Shown here in pieces: positions 30,161 to 38,700 of a stretch of DNA of 64,000 nt. Every line of letters begins with the position of its first letter. The stretch's first letter is position 1. The notes under the pieces were generated by a model that was given only the letters and a program-made list of their open reading frames with translations, searched no databases and was not told the DNA's origin. This stretch comes from Rhodoferax sp. BLA1 (GTDB taxonomy: Bacteria; Pseudomonadota; Gammaproteobacteria; Burkholderiales; Burkholderiaceae_C), in NCBI RefSeq assembly GCF_013416775.1, contig NZ_SZVI01000012.1:124001-188000 (forward strand), read 5' to 3'. The translations under genes and the position numbers were made by a program.

Positions 30161-31025
30161 AATACAAGACCTGGTTCCAGCGGCCGCTGTCAAGCAGGTG
30201 TTGGTACAGCGTGGGCCAGTCCCCGGTGTTGCCCACAATGCGTTCGAAGCTGTTCTCGACCTGGCCCAGCATGGCCTGTGGTCCGGCGATGAAGATGTGT
30301 GTTTGCGGGTCCTGCAGCATCTCTTTGAGCTCGCTGGCGTGCTGGTCCAAGGCGGCGCCCAAGGCCGGTGGTTCGTCAAAATGGGGTCGTGGGGTGAGCG
30401 CCTGAAACGCCTTGAAGGTGGCCTGGTCAAAATAGTTGGCCAGGTCAGCGTTCTCGGTGTTCATGTACAGCATTTCCAGGCCACTGCGGGCGCCATAAAA
30501 CAGCCGGACCTTGCCTTCCCAGCCCCCTCGGGCGTCGTAGATTCGGCTGACAAGCCCCCGAAATGGGGCGATGCCGGTGCCCATGCCCACCATCAGCAGC
30601 GGTACGCGGCGATTGGCAGGAATGGAGAACGGGTGCCCAACCGGGCCGGAAAATGTCATCACATTGCCCATCGGCAGGTCACACAGGTAGTTGGAGGCGA
30701 CACCGTCATAACGCTCGCCGCTGAAGTCGTCGAGGTAGGTGCAACGCCGCACCAGCAAGGAAAACTCGGTGCACTGTGCGTCAGTGTGGTCAATATGGGC
30801 CAAGGAGTACAGCCGTGTATGGTGGAGGTTGCCAAATTGACCGGGTGCCATGACCCGGATGCATTGGCCCACCCGAGCATCAAACCCGGCGTCGTCCGTT
30901 TCAAAAATCATGTGTCGCACGTCTTCTGGCGAGTCAGCGGGTGTGATGCGGCAGCTGCCGATCAACCTGGCTGAGTGCGTGGCGTTGCTGGTGTTGGTGG
31001 TGGTGTTGTGGTTTGTGATCTGCAT
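30159..31025 (-). CDS. Ferredoxin-NADP+ reductase, plant type
   Basis: 288 residues. FAD-binding half with RLYSLAH (about residue 72), and NADP-binding half with GMGTGIAPFRG (about 150) and FYGARS (about 180); the C terminus ends in Tyr (WNQVLY), the aromatic that stacks on FAD in plastid-type FNR. It passes electrons between reduced ferredoxin and NADP(H) in the cytosol. It is the last gene of the Rnf/PFOR operon, 13 nt after the Cys-rich gene, with GGAG just before the ATG at 31025. It would let the ferredoxin pool made by PFOR/Rnf feed NADPH. Confidence 0.85.
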   Translation of the reverse strand: MQITNHNTTTNTSNATHSARLIGSCRITPADSPEDVRHMIFETDDAGFDARVGQCIRVMAPGQFGNLHHTRLYSLAHIDHTDAQCTEFSLLVRRCTYLDDFSGERYDGVASNYLCDLPMGNVMTFSGPVGHPFSIPANRRVPLLMVGMGTGIAPFRGLVSRIYDARGGWEGKVRLFYGARSGLEMLYMNTENADLANYFDQATFKAFQALTPRPHFDEPPALGAALDQHASELKEMLQDPQTHIFIAGPQAMLGQVENSFERIVGNTGDWPTLYQHLLDSGRWNQVLY

Positions 31026-31038
31026 GGGGCTCCATTCA

Positions 31039-31275
31039 TCAAGGGAGTTGGGTGGGTCCAGAGATGGCATCGTCAGGGTTGGGCGAGCCGTTTGGCTGGT
31101 TGGTGCAGGGCTGAGCGCAAGAGCCACAACCGCCGCCACAGCCCCCCCCCGCTTCTTGGTAAGGGCCGCATTCAGGGTGTTGTTGTGCAAACCGACGTGC
31201 CACCGCCTGTACCGTGATCCACGCCGCCAGCAACAACAGCAACGCAGCAAAGCTGCTCAGAAAGTGTGTCAACAT
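31039..31275 (-). CDS. Small Cys-rich membrane protein, NqrM-like (DUF539-like)
   Basis: 78 residues: one N-terminal transmembrane helix (about 5-25), then a glycine-rich segment with five cysteines (C at PECGP, CGGGCGSC, PC). NqrM, a one-helix Cys-rich protein needed to insert the Fe centre of Na+-NQR, has the same layout. RnfA/RnfE hold a similar inter-subunit iron centre, so a maturation role for Rnf fits the position 2 nt after rnfA. The assignment rests on architecture and context, not on a clear sequence match. Confidence 0.6.
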   Translation of the reverse strand: MLTHFLSSFAALLLLLAAWITVQAVARRFAQQHPECGPYQEAGGGCGGGCGSCAQPCTNQPNGSPNPDDAISGPTQLP

Positions 31276-31277
31276 GC

Positions 31278-31859
31278 TTAGCCCCCGAGGCCGGCAAAAC
31301 CCATGAACGACAGAGACAGGATGCCCGCCATCATCAACACCACGGCCGCACCCTGGGCGATGTCAGGCACTTCAACCAATTGGACCCGTTCTCGCAAGCC
31401 CGCCATCAAGACCAAAGCCAGGGTGAAACCGGCGCCACCTCCGATGGCAAAAGCCATCGACTGCAACAGGGTGTAGTCACGCGCAGTCTGGATCAGCGCC
31501 ACGCCCAGCACCGCACAATTGGTGGTGATCAGCGGCAGGTAGATGCCCAACGCCCGAAACAACACCGGGCTGTGTTTCTTGAGCACCATCTCCACCAGCT
31601 GCACGGCCGAGGCAATGACAACGATATAGGCGATCAGGCGCAAAAACTCCAGGTGCATCACACCCAGCAACCAGTTCAGCCCATAGGCGCACAAGGCTGC
31701 AACCGCCATCACGAAGGTGGTGGCCACCCCCATCGGGAAAGCCGTGTCCAACTTGCCGGAAACCCCCAAAAAGGGACACAGACCGAGGAACATCGCCAGC
31801 ACGAAGTTGTTGGCGAGCAGGGCACCTATGAAAATCTGGAAGCTTGATTCGTGTGCCAT
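31278..31859 (-). CDS. rnfA: Rnf complex subunit A
   Basis: 193 residues with six transmembrane helices. RnfA family features: NNFVLAMFLGLCPFLGV (about 17-33) and LITTNCAVLGVAL (about 109-121); the Cys residues in these two helices belong to the iron site shared with RnfE. Start at 31859, directly downstream of rnfE. Confidence 0.93.
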   Translation of the reverse strand: MAHESSFQIFIGALLANNFVLAMFLGLCPFLGVSGKLDTAFPMGVATTFVMAVAALCAYGLNWLLGVMHLEFLRLIAYIVVIASAVQLVEMVLKKHSPVLFRALGIYLPLITTNCAVLGVALIQTARDYTLLQSMAFAIGGGAGFTLALVLMAGLRERVQLVEVPDIAQGAAVVLMMAGILSLSFMGFAGLGG

Positions 31860-31861
31860 CG

Positions 31862-32521
31862 TCAGGCTCCTTGTGAGTTTGTGCTCGGCTTGGCCGAGAC
31901 CTTTGGCTGGCGCTTTTTCCACCATGCAAACACCAGCAGCCACCCACCCAGTACAAAAAAGCCGCCCGGCGGCAAGACCATCACCACCCAAGGCTGAAAG
32001 CTGGCGCCGAACAGCGACACGCCAAACAAGGCGCCTGCACCCAAGATCTCGCGCACGGTGCCCAGCGCCAGCAAGCCGAGCGTGAACCCTGCACCCATGC
32101 CCAGGGCGTTGAGCATCGCGGTGGTGGGTGGGTTTTTGGACGCGTGCGCCTCGGCACGACCCAGAATGATGCAATTGACCACAATCAGCTGGATGAAAGC
32201 GCCCAGCGCATCGTAGAGGGTGAGACTGACGGCCTGGATGCCATAGTCGACCGCCGTCACAAAGGTGGCGATGATCACGATGTACGTGGCGATCCGGACT
32301 TCTTTGGGCACGATGTGGCGCAACATCGAGACCAGACCACAAGACGCGACCAGTACCAGCGTGGTGGCCAAGCCCATCGACAGTGCATTCATGGCAGATA
32401 CCGTGACCGCCAGCGTGGGACACATGCCGAGCATCATGACAAAAACCGGGTTCTGCCGCCAGAGACCTTCGAGCAGGTTGTCCCATGAGGAGACCGTGTT
32501 GGGTGCGATGGGTGCGTTCAT
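31862..32521 (-). CDS. rnfE: Rnf complex subunit E
   Basis: 219 residues, six helices. Family motifs NPVFVMMLGMCPTLAV (about 25-40) and VVNCIILGRAEA (about 117-128), related to NqrD/RnfE, with the paired Cys residues. The start at 32521 gives a 4-nt ATGA overlap with rnfG. Confidence 0.93.
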   Translation of the reverse strand: MNAPIAPNTVSSWDNLLEGLWRQNPVFVMMLGMCPTLAVTVSAMNALSMGLATTLVLVASCGLVSMLRHIVPKEVRIATYIVIIATFVTAVDYGIQAVSLTLYDALGAFIQLIVVNCIILGRAEAHASKNPPTTAMLNALGMGAGFTLGLLALGTVREILGAGALFGVSLFGASFQPWVVMVLPPGGFFVLGGWLLVFAWWKKRQPKVSAKPSTNSQGA

Positions 32522-33219
32522 GGTGCCTTCTGAATCTGGTCGATTTTGGGAACAAGGCGCGGCAACAGCGCCTGTGCTGCGTCGTTGATGGCGCGGCCAA
32601 CAGCACGGGAGGTGATGGTTGCGCCAGAGATGGCGTCCACCTGCCACGCTTGAGTTTTGGTGCCGTGTTTGACCGTTTTGACTTCGTTGGCCAAAGCCTT
32701 GAGTTCGCCGTTGAGCCTTGTGTCAAGTGACTTGAAGTTAGCCAGGAAGGCCGTGTCGGTGAGGATCTTGTCACCAATGCCGGGTGTCTCGCGCATGCTG
32801 ATCACACCGATGCCAACCACACAGGCACAGGGTGGCGAGTACCCAAAGAGGATACGCACTGTGTCGGCATAACCTTTGGCCGAGCCTTCGGCGGCGATGC
32901 CCATCAGGCGCCCGGTGGTGTCATAGGCCGCATGAAAACGCAAAGCGCCGACCGGTGTGTCATCGCTGTTGGCGGGCTCAATGGCGCCGTTGGACAGGGC
33001 CAGGTAGGAGATGGTCTGATGGGCGCCAGGCAATACTTTGGAAATGGCGCGCTCCAGCGCGACCCGACGGTTGTCACGCACCGCAGACAGGCTGCCTTCG
33101 TAGGCGCTCACAATGATCAGGCCGCAAATGGCGGCGACCAACCCCAGGGTGAGCACCATGGCGCGGGTAGGTGTTTGCGCCACTGACGGGGGGATGGCCG
33201 GTGTGTGCGGTGTGTTCAT
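32518..33219 (-). CDS. rnfG: Rnf complex subunit G (flavinylated)
   Basis: 233 residues: one N-terminal transmembrane helix (about 20-40) and a periplasmic FMN-binding domain with SGATITS (about 202-208), whose Thr is the covalent FMN site filled by ApbE. Overlaps rnfE and rnfD by 4 nt at each end. Confidence 0.92.
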   Translation of the reverse strand: MNTPHTPAIPPSVAQTPTRAMVLTLGLVAAICGLIIVSAYEGSLSAVRDNRRVALERAISKVLPGAHQTISYLALSNGAIEPANSDDTPVGALRFHAAYDTTGRLMGIAAEGSAKGYADTVRILFGYSPPCACVVGIGVISMRETPGIGDKILTDTAFLANFKSLDTRLNGELKALANEVKTVKHGTKTQAWQVDAISGATITSRAVGRAINDAAQALLPRLVPKIDQIQKAP

Positions 33220-34361
33220 GGCTTGGGTTTGTTTTTCAACAAGCGCTTTTTGGGTGTGACGGCATTGGCTTCCTCACGCGAGATGTACTCCGGGTGCAAG
33301 GGGTAGCTGGCACCGCGTTTGGGTTGCAGCAAACCGGATTTGCCAAACGGCGTCGGTTGGGTGATGCGCTCAATCAGCGGCGTGGCGGCATTGCTGATGA
33401 GGATGGCGTACATCACCCCTTCGGGCAAACCGCTGTAGTAGCGAATCACCACGGTCAACACACCAATCAAGGCACCGTAAACCCACATGCCGCGCGGTGT
33501 GACCGGTGATGTCGCCATGTCGGTGGCCATGTAAATTGCCCCCAGCATCAGACCACCGGAAAACATCATGAAAAACGGGTTGGGGTAACGCACCGGGTCC
33601 AGGCCATACAGCATCCAGGCGGTGAGGCCTGCGCTGCCCAGAATGGCAACCGGGATGCGCCAGTCCATGAACCGTCGCAGAGCCAGATAGGCACCACAGG
33701 CCAGGATCAGCAGGGGCGATGGCCCCACGGCCATGTGGCCAGCCAAAGACGAGAGCAAATCCTGCGGCAGCACCATCAGGCCGTCGAACTTCCATTTGGC
33801 CAGGGGGGTGGCTCCGCTGAGTCCGTCGATCTGCATGTTGTGCAACCAGGCCGTGGTATCCGGTGGTTGCATCATGGGCCAGGCCAGCGTACTTGGGATG
33901 AAGTTGACGAAACGACCGGGCAGGAACGACGGTGTGTAGCTGGCAATGGCCACGGGAAAGGCCGCCTGGACAAAAGCCCGTCCCACCAGCGCCGGGTTGA
34001 ACACATTGAAGCCGATACCGCCAAACAGGGCCTTGCCCAGCGCGATGGCAACCACACCCGCCACACAACCCATCCATAGTGGGAAACCCGGCGGAAGCGT
34101 CAATGCCAGCAGCAAGCCTGTGATGACAGCAGACCAGTCAGACAATGAACCCGACTGGGTGCCGGTCTTGACAAACAAGCGCTCGGTGAACAGGCAGGCC
34201 GCTGTTACACACAACAGGGACGCCAGTGCCGAGACACCGTATTGGTAGACAAAAAAGGCACACACGGGCAGCAAGGAGCCGACCACGTTGCGCATGATCT
34301 GCTCCACGGTGCGTGGCGCCTTGATGTGCGGGGCACTGCGGATTTCGATAGCGGTACTCAT
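33216..34361 (-). CDS. rnfD: Rnf complex subunit D (flavinylated)
   Basis: 381 residues, about ten helices, the NqrB/RnfD fold. Covalent FMN motif GLSGATPLAKW (about 178-188) with the acceptor Thr. It forms the membrane ion path together with A and E. The C terminus is an unusually basic tail (KKRLLKNKPKP). Overlaps rnfG and rnfC by 4 nt. Confidence 0.92.
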   Translation of the reverse strand: MSTAIEIRSAPHIKAPRTVEQIMRNVVGSLLPVCAFFVYQYGVSALASLLCVTAACLFTERLFVKTGTQSGSLSDWSAVITGLLLALTLPPGFPLWMGCVAGVVAIALGKALFGGIGFNVFNPALVGRAFVQAAFPVAIASYTPSFLPGRFVNFIPSTLAWPMMQPPDTTAWLHNMQIDGLSGATPLAKWKFDGLMVLPQDLLSSLAGHMAVGPSPLLILACGAYLALRRFMDWRIPVAILGSAGLTAWMLYGLDPVRYPNPFFMMFSGGLMLGAIYMATDMATSPVTPRGMWVYGALIGVLTVVIRYYSGLPEGVMYAILISNAATPLIERITQPTPFGKSGLLQPKRGASYPLHPEYISREEANAVTPKKRLLKNKPKP

Positions 34362-35731
34362 AAGGCGCTCGCCTTTTCACGCAGCACCTGTTTGGCGATG
34401 CGAAATTGCTGGACTAGCGGGATGTTGGACGGGCACACATAGGTGCAGCAGCCGCACTCAAAACAGTCACCCAGGTGGTAACGCTGCCCCATCAATTCGT
34501 ACTCACGTTTGGCGGCTAGCATGCCCAAGGCCGAGGGGTTGAGACCCATCGGGCACGATTCAACACACTCGCCGCATTTGATGCAGGGGAAGGTGCGGCG
34601 GCCATCGCGGTCGGCCATGTCCTCCGGATGAAAAACCAGGATGCCTGACACCCCCTTGGTGATGGGGGTGTCGAGTGAGGCCACGGCCTGCCCCATCATG
34701 GGGCCACCCAGCACCAGCTGGCAGGCGCTGGGCGCATGGCTGGACTGTTGTGCTGACGCCCCCGCCCATTCAAGAACAAAGGAGATGGGTGTGCCAAGTG
34801 GCACCCGGTAGTCCCCTGGTCGGCTGACGCCCGGCCCGGCGATGGTCACCACACGCTCGGTCAGCCCCTGACCGGCAGGCAGCAGCTGCCCCAGAGCCGC
34901 CAGGGTGCCGACATTGTTCATCACCATGCCCAGGGACACCGGCAGCGCACCAGAGGGAATCTCGACACCAAACAGTGCCATGAGCAACATCTTCTCGGAG
35001 CCTTGCGGGTACTTGGTCGGCACCGCTTCCACAAAAATGTTGTCAATGTGGGCAGCGTCGATCACCGACTGGATGGCCGCAACCGCATCCGGTTTGTTGT
35101 CCTCAACCCCAACGATGCCGCGCACCGCGCCCGTCGCGCGCATGGCCAGCTGCATCCCCAGGATCAGTTCGCGGGTGTTTTCCAGCATCACGCGGTGGTC
35201 ACAGGTCAGGTACGGTTCACATTCACAACCGTTGACCACCAGCGTGTGGACTTTGGCCTGTTTGGGCACCATCAGCTTGGCGTGGGTCGGAAAGGCTGCA
35301 CCGCCCAGGCCCACCAAGCCGCTGTCCCAGACGGCTTGCAGAATCTCCGGGCCATCCATGACGCTGGTGTCACGCGGCATGCCCCACAGATCCTCCTGCG
35401 TGGCTCCGGCATAAGGGCGGATGACAATCGACTCGGTCCAAGGTCCGCGTGCGCTGGGTCGCAGTTCAATGGCTTCCACCACACCGGTTGCCGGCGCGTG
35501 GTGTGGCACCGACAGCCAGTCCTCACCTTTGGCAATCGGCTGACCCCGCACCACCTCTTGCCCCACCTGAACAATGGGGCGAGGCGCTTTGCCAATGTGC
35601 TGCGACAGCGGGACCACCAGCTGGGGAGCAAAGGGCAGGCGGCGGATCGGCGTGTGGGCCGTGTGTTTGTTTTGCGGCGGATGGATGCCGCGCGCAAACG
35701 TCTCACCACGCAGGAAGTTGAGGAACTTCAT
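34358..35731 (-). CDS. rnfC: Rnf complex subunit C
   Basis: 457 residues. An N-terminal barrel-sandwich domain is followed by an NADH/FMN-binding domain related to complex I NuoF (GLVGLGGAAFPTHAK, about 142-156), then two [4Fe-4S] motifs CIKCGECVESCP (about 387) and CFECGCCTYVCP (about 425). It is the NADH-side subunit. The ATG at 35731 is preferred. It lies 20 nt after the PFOR gene. Confidence 0.93.
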   Translation of the reverse strand: MKFLNFLRGETFARGIHPPQNKHTAHTPIRRLPFAPQLVVPLSQHIGKAPRPIVQVGQEVVRGQPIAKGEDWLSVPHHAPATGVVEAIELRPSARGPWTESIVIRPYAGATQEDLWGMPRDTSVMDGPEILQAVWDSGLVGLGGAAFPTHAKLMVPKQAKVHTLVVNGCECEPYLTCDHRVMLENTRELILGMQLAMRATGAVRGIVGVEDNKPDAVAAIQSVIDAAHIDNIFVEAVPTKYPQGSEKMLLMALFGVEIPSGALPVSLGMVMNNVGTLAALGQLLPAGQGLTERVVTIAGPGVSRPGDYRVPLGTPISFVLEWAGASAQQSSHAPSACQLVLGGPMMGQAVASLDTPITKGVSGILVFHPEDMADRDGRRTFPCIKCGECVESCPMGLNPSALGMLAAKREYELMGQRYHLGDCFECGCCTYVCPSNIPLVQQFRIAKQVLREKASAL

Positions 35732-35751
35732 AACTTGGGTGGTTCGGTCTG

Positions 35752-38700
35752 TCAGTTGTATTTGGCCGCGCGTGCCAACAATTTGTCGACGCCAGCTTCG
35801 GTCATGTCCCAGGCGGTACCCGGATGCAGACAGCCTGCCGTGCATTTTTCTGCGGCTTTGACCAAATCCTTGAATTTCGCGCCTTTGGGGTTGAGCACAA
35901 CCACTTGTTTTTGGTCGTTGTAGGCAAATACCTTGGGTGCCAGGGAGGTGCATTCGTCGCAAGCCGTGCATTCAGGCGTGTCCACCCAGCATGCTTCATA
36001 ACCACCGCCAGGAACGGGTGCGACGGTGGCATGGGTATCCAGCACTGGTGCAAGAGGGGCAGTTTGGCTGCCGGGGAGGGTCAGGCTGTTCGTGATCTTT
36101 TCTATCAACTCGGCGCGCACACGTTCGGTGACGGCCTGGGTATCCACCTCCGATGCGCGCCTGGACAAACCGGCGATGTCCTTGAGCTGTTGCCAGAAGT
36201 TCTGCCGCTCTTCACAGGCGAGCACCAGTTCCTTGGACACCAGCAGCCGCATCAGGTGGTTCTTGCTGTCTGTGGCCCAGATGTAGGGGAACTTGCCCTC
36301 GCGTTCGTCCTGCGGCAAAGCCAGCAAGTCAGCCAGCGGCAACATGGCGTCGTTCCAGGTTTCTGCAGGCGCTTTACGGAACTGCTTGCTGAAACGGCCT
36401 TCCGTCGCTGCAAAGTCGGCAAAGGTCACAGGCAGATCCATGCGCTGCTTCTGACCACTCTCGTCAAGGTATTCCAGCGAATAACTTGGCCAGTCAGACT
36501 CGATGGCAGGGTTGCCTTCCAAGCTGATGCTTTCCGAAAAAGTGATACCCGCGTCCGGGTCGAAGCGGAACAAGGGGTAGGCCCGGCTTTCCACCGCCAG
36601 CTTGCTTTGGGCCACACTCTTGTCATCACCCACCCCATGTTCAGGCGGGCAAACCGCATAGATGTTGAACAAAGCCGGTCGCCGCGAGTTGAGGCCGTCG
36701 ATGTAGCCCTCCAGCAGGTGATTGACGTGGGCGATGGTGCTTTGCAACACGAAGGATGTGCGGTGTGCCATGGCGATGACACTCATCTCCTTGCGGATCT
36801 CGGTTTTGCCATGCATGGCTTTGCCGAAAGGCGCCATGTCAGACACCTGGCTGATGAAGCCTGAGGTGCAGGCCTGGCCACCGGTGTTCGAATACACCTG
36901 GGTGTCCACCACCAGCACCTTGATGGGTTTACCCGACATCATGGCCCGCGACAGATTCTGGAACCCGATGTCGTACATGGCGCCGTCACCACCCAGGCTC
37001 ACGACGGGTGGGCACATATGCCACTCGTCATCGCTGAACTGGGGCCAGTCAAAACGTTTGAAGAAGTCGGCATCGCGCTCATGGATGTACTCGCCCTTGA
37101 GCTCCATATCGGCGATGCGCACCGCCTTGAAACCCTCGGCCATCTTCGCCATGTGCCCCTCAAACAGACCCATGGCCACCGAGGGTGAATCCTGGAACAG
37201 GTGTGATGTCCACGGAAACGGATAGGGGTGGTAGGGGTAGGTCGACCCCCAGACCGATGTGCACCCGGTGGAGTTGACCAGGCCCATGTCGGCGCGGCCT
37301 CGTTTGCTGGGGCCCTCGACGTAGCGCCAGCGCAGGTCCTTGAGTTTGTCCAGCAACTGAGCGGTGCGTTTGATCCAGGCTGGATCAAGCGGTTGTGAAG
37401 GTTTGTTGGCCGACAGGCTGGCCGCCAGGGTCGACAAAGTCAGGTCCTGGCTGCTGCTGGCATTGACGGCAGACACCACGGCGCTGGCGTCCGACAGATC
37501 AATTGCATCGGCCAGACGGTTACGCATGTGCTGTTCCAGACTCACAATGAGCAAGTCAAGTCGAGCCACGTAATCACGCACACGAGGCTGCATCAGTGCC
37601 GCAGCGGCAGAGGTGAACAGGTGAATCGCTGTCTTCTCGCCACACCCCAGGCAGGCGCCGTCGCCACAGTTCATCGAGTTGTAGTTGGCTTTGTCGAGCA
37701 GCAGGGTTTCCAGCGCGCCGATTTTTTCGTCCAGACTGTCAATGCGTCCATACTCCTTCGGTGTGGTCGGCAGGTCCAGCCAGAAATCCCAGTCCTGGCG
37801 CAGCGTCTTGATTGACGCCTCGGTCTGCGTCACCATCTTCAAAGCCTTGTCATCGCACACGGTGACACACAGGGCGCAGGACTTGCAAGTCAGTGGGTTG
37901 ACGGTGATCGAGAACAGCCCACCGCTACCGGGTGCTTTCTTTTCCTTGTGTGACCAATAGGGTTTGGTGGCGGCAAACTGGAAGTTGCCAAGCTCTGTTT
38001 TTAGTAGCTTAAACTCCTTGCTCATATTGGGCTGCTCGTCTTCTGGGGCCTCTGCAATGGTGGCCTCGATGGCCTGGTCGATCAGCGGCCGAACAGCCAC
38101 ACCATCCCCCGTGATCAAAACACGCAGTTTTTTCTCCGCAACCCGAACCGCGCGCCGCAGGAAACGGGTCGGCGTGCCACCGGTCTCGATGCGCTGCAGT
38201 GCGGTGTTGAACACTTCGGCCACACTGTTGACCAGACCCGGAATGGCGCTGTCAGGGCAGACGGTGTAACACTTGCCGCAGGCGGTGCATTGGTCGGCGA
38301 GCCAGACCGGGTGCTCAAACCGGATGCCGGTCATGTCGCGGTAGATGCCGGTGGCTGCTGGCACCAGCGAGGCGCCGATGAAGGGGTCCACCAGGTTGTC
38401 GTTGCCCTTGCCGGTGGCATAAAAGTGGCCGGTCTGCTCCCAGAAGCGGTGCAAATCAGCCACAGGTGGCAATTGTTTGGCGTCGGCCACAGGTGTGCGC
38501 AGCAGCATGATCGGCAGCCCGGCGCTGGTCTTGGGCAGAGCCTTGTGGCTGGTGCCCAGAGGTTTGCTGGTGATCTCCCTGGTTTCGACATACCCCCGTT
38601 TGACCACGGTCAGGTTGTTTTGCACTACCCGGCCGCCTTTGCCACCGAACTTGGTTTCCAGCTGCTTTTCAATGGCGCGAAACAGGGTCTCTTCACTCAG

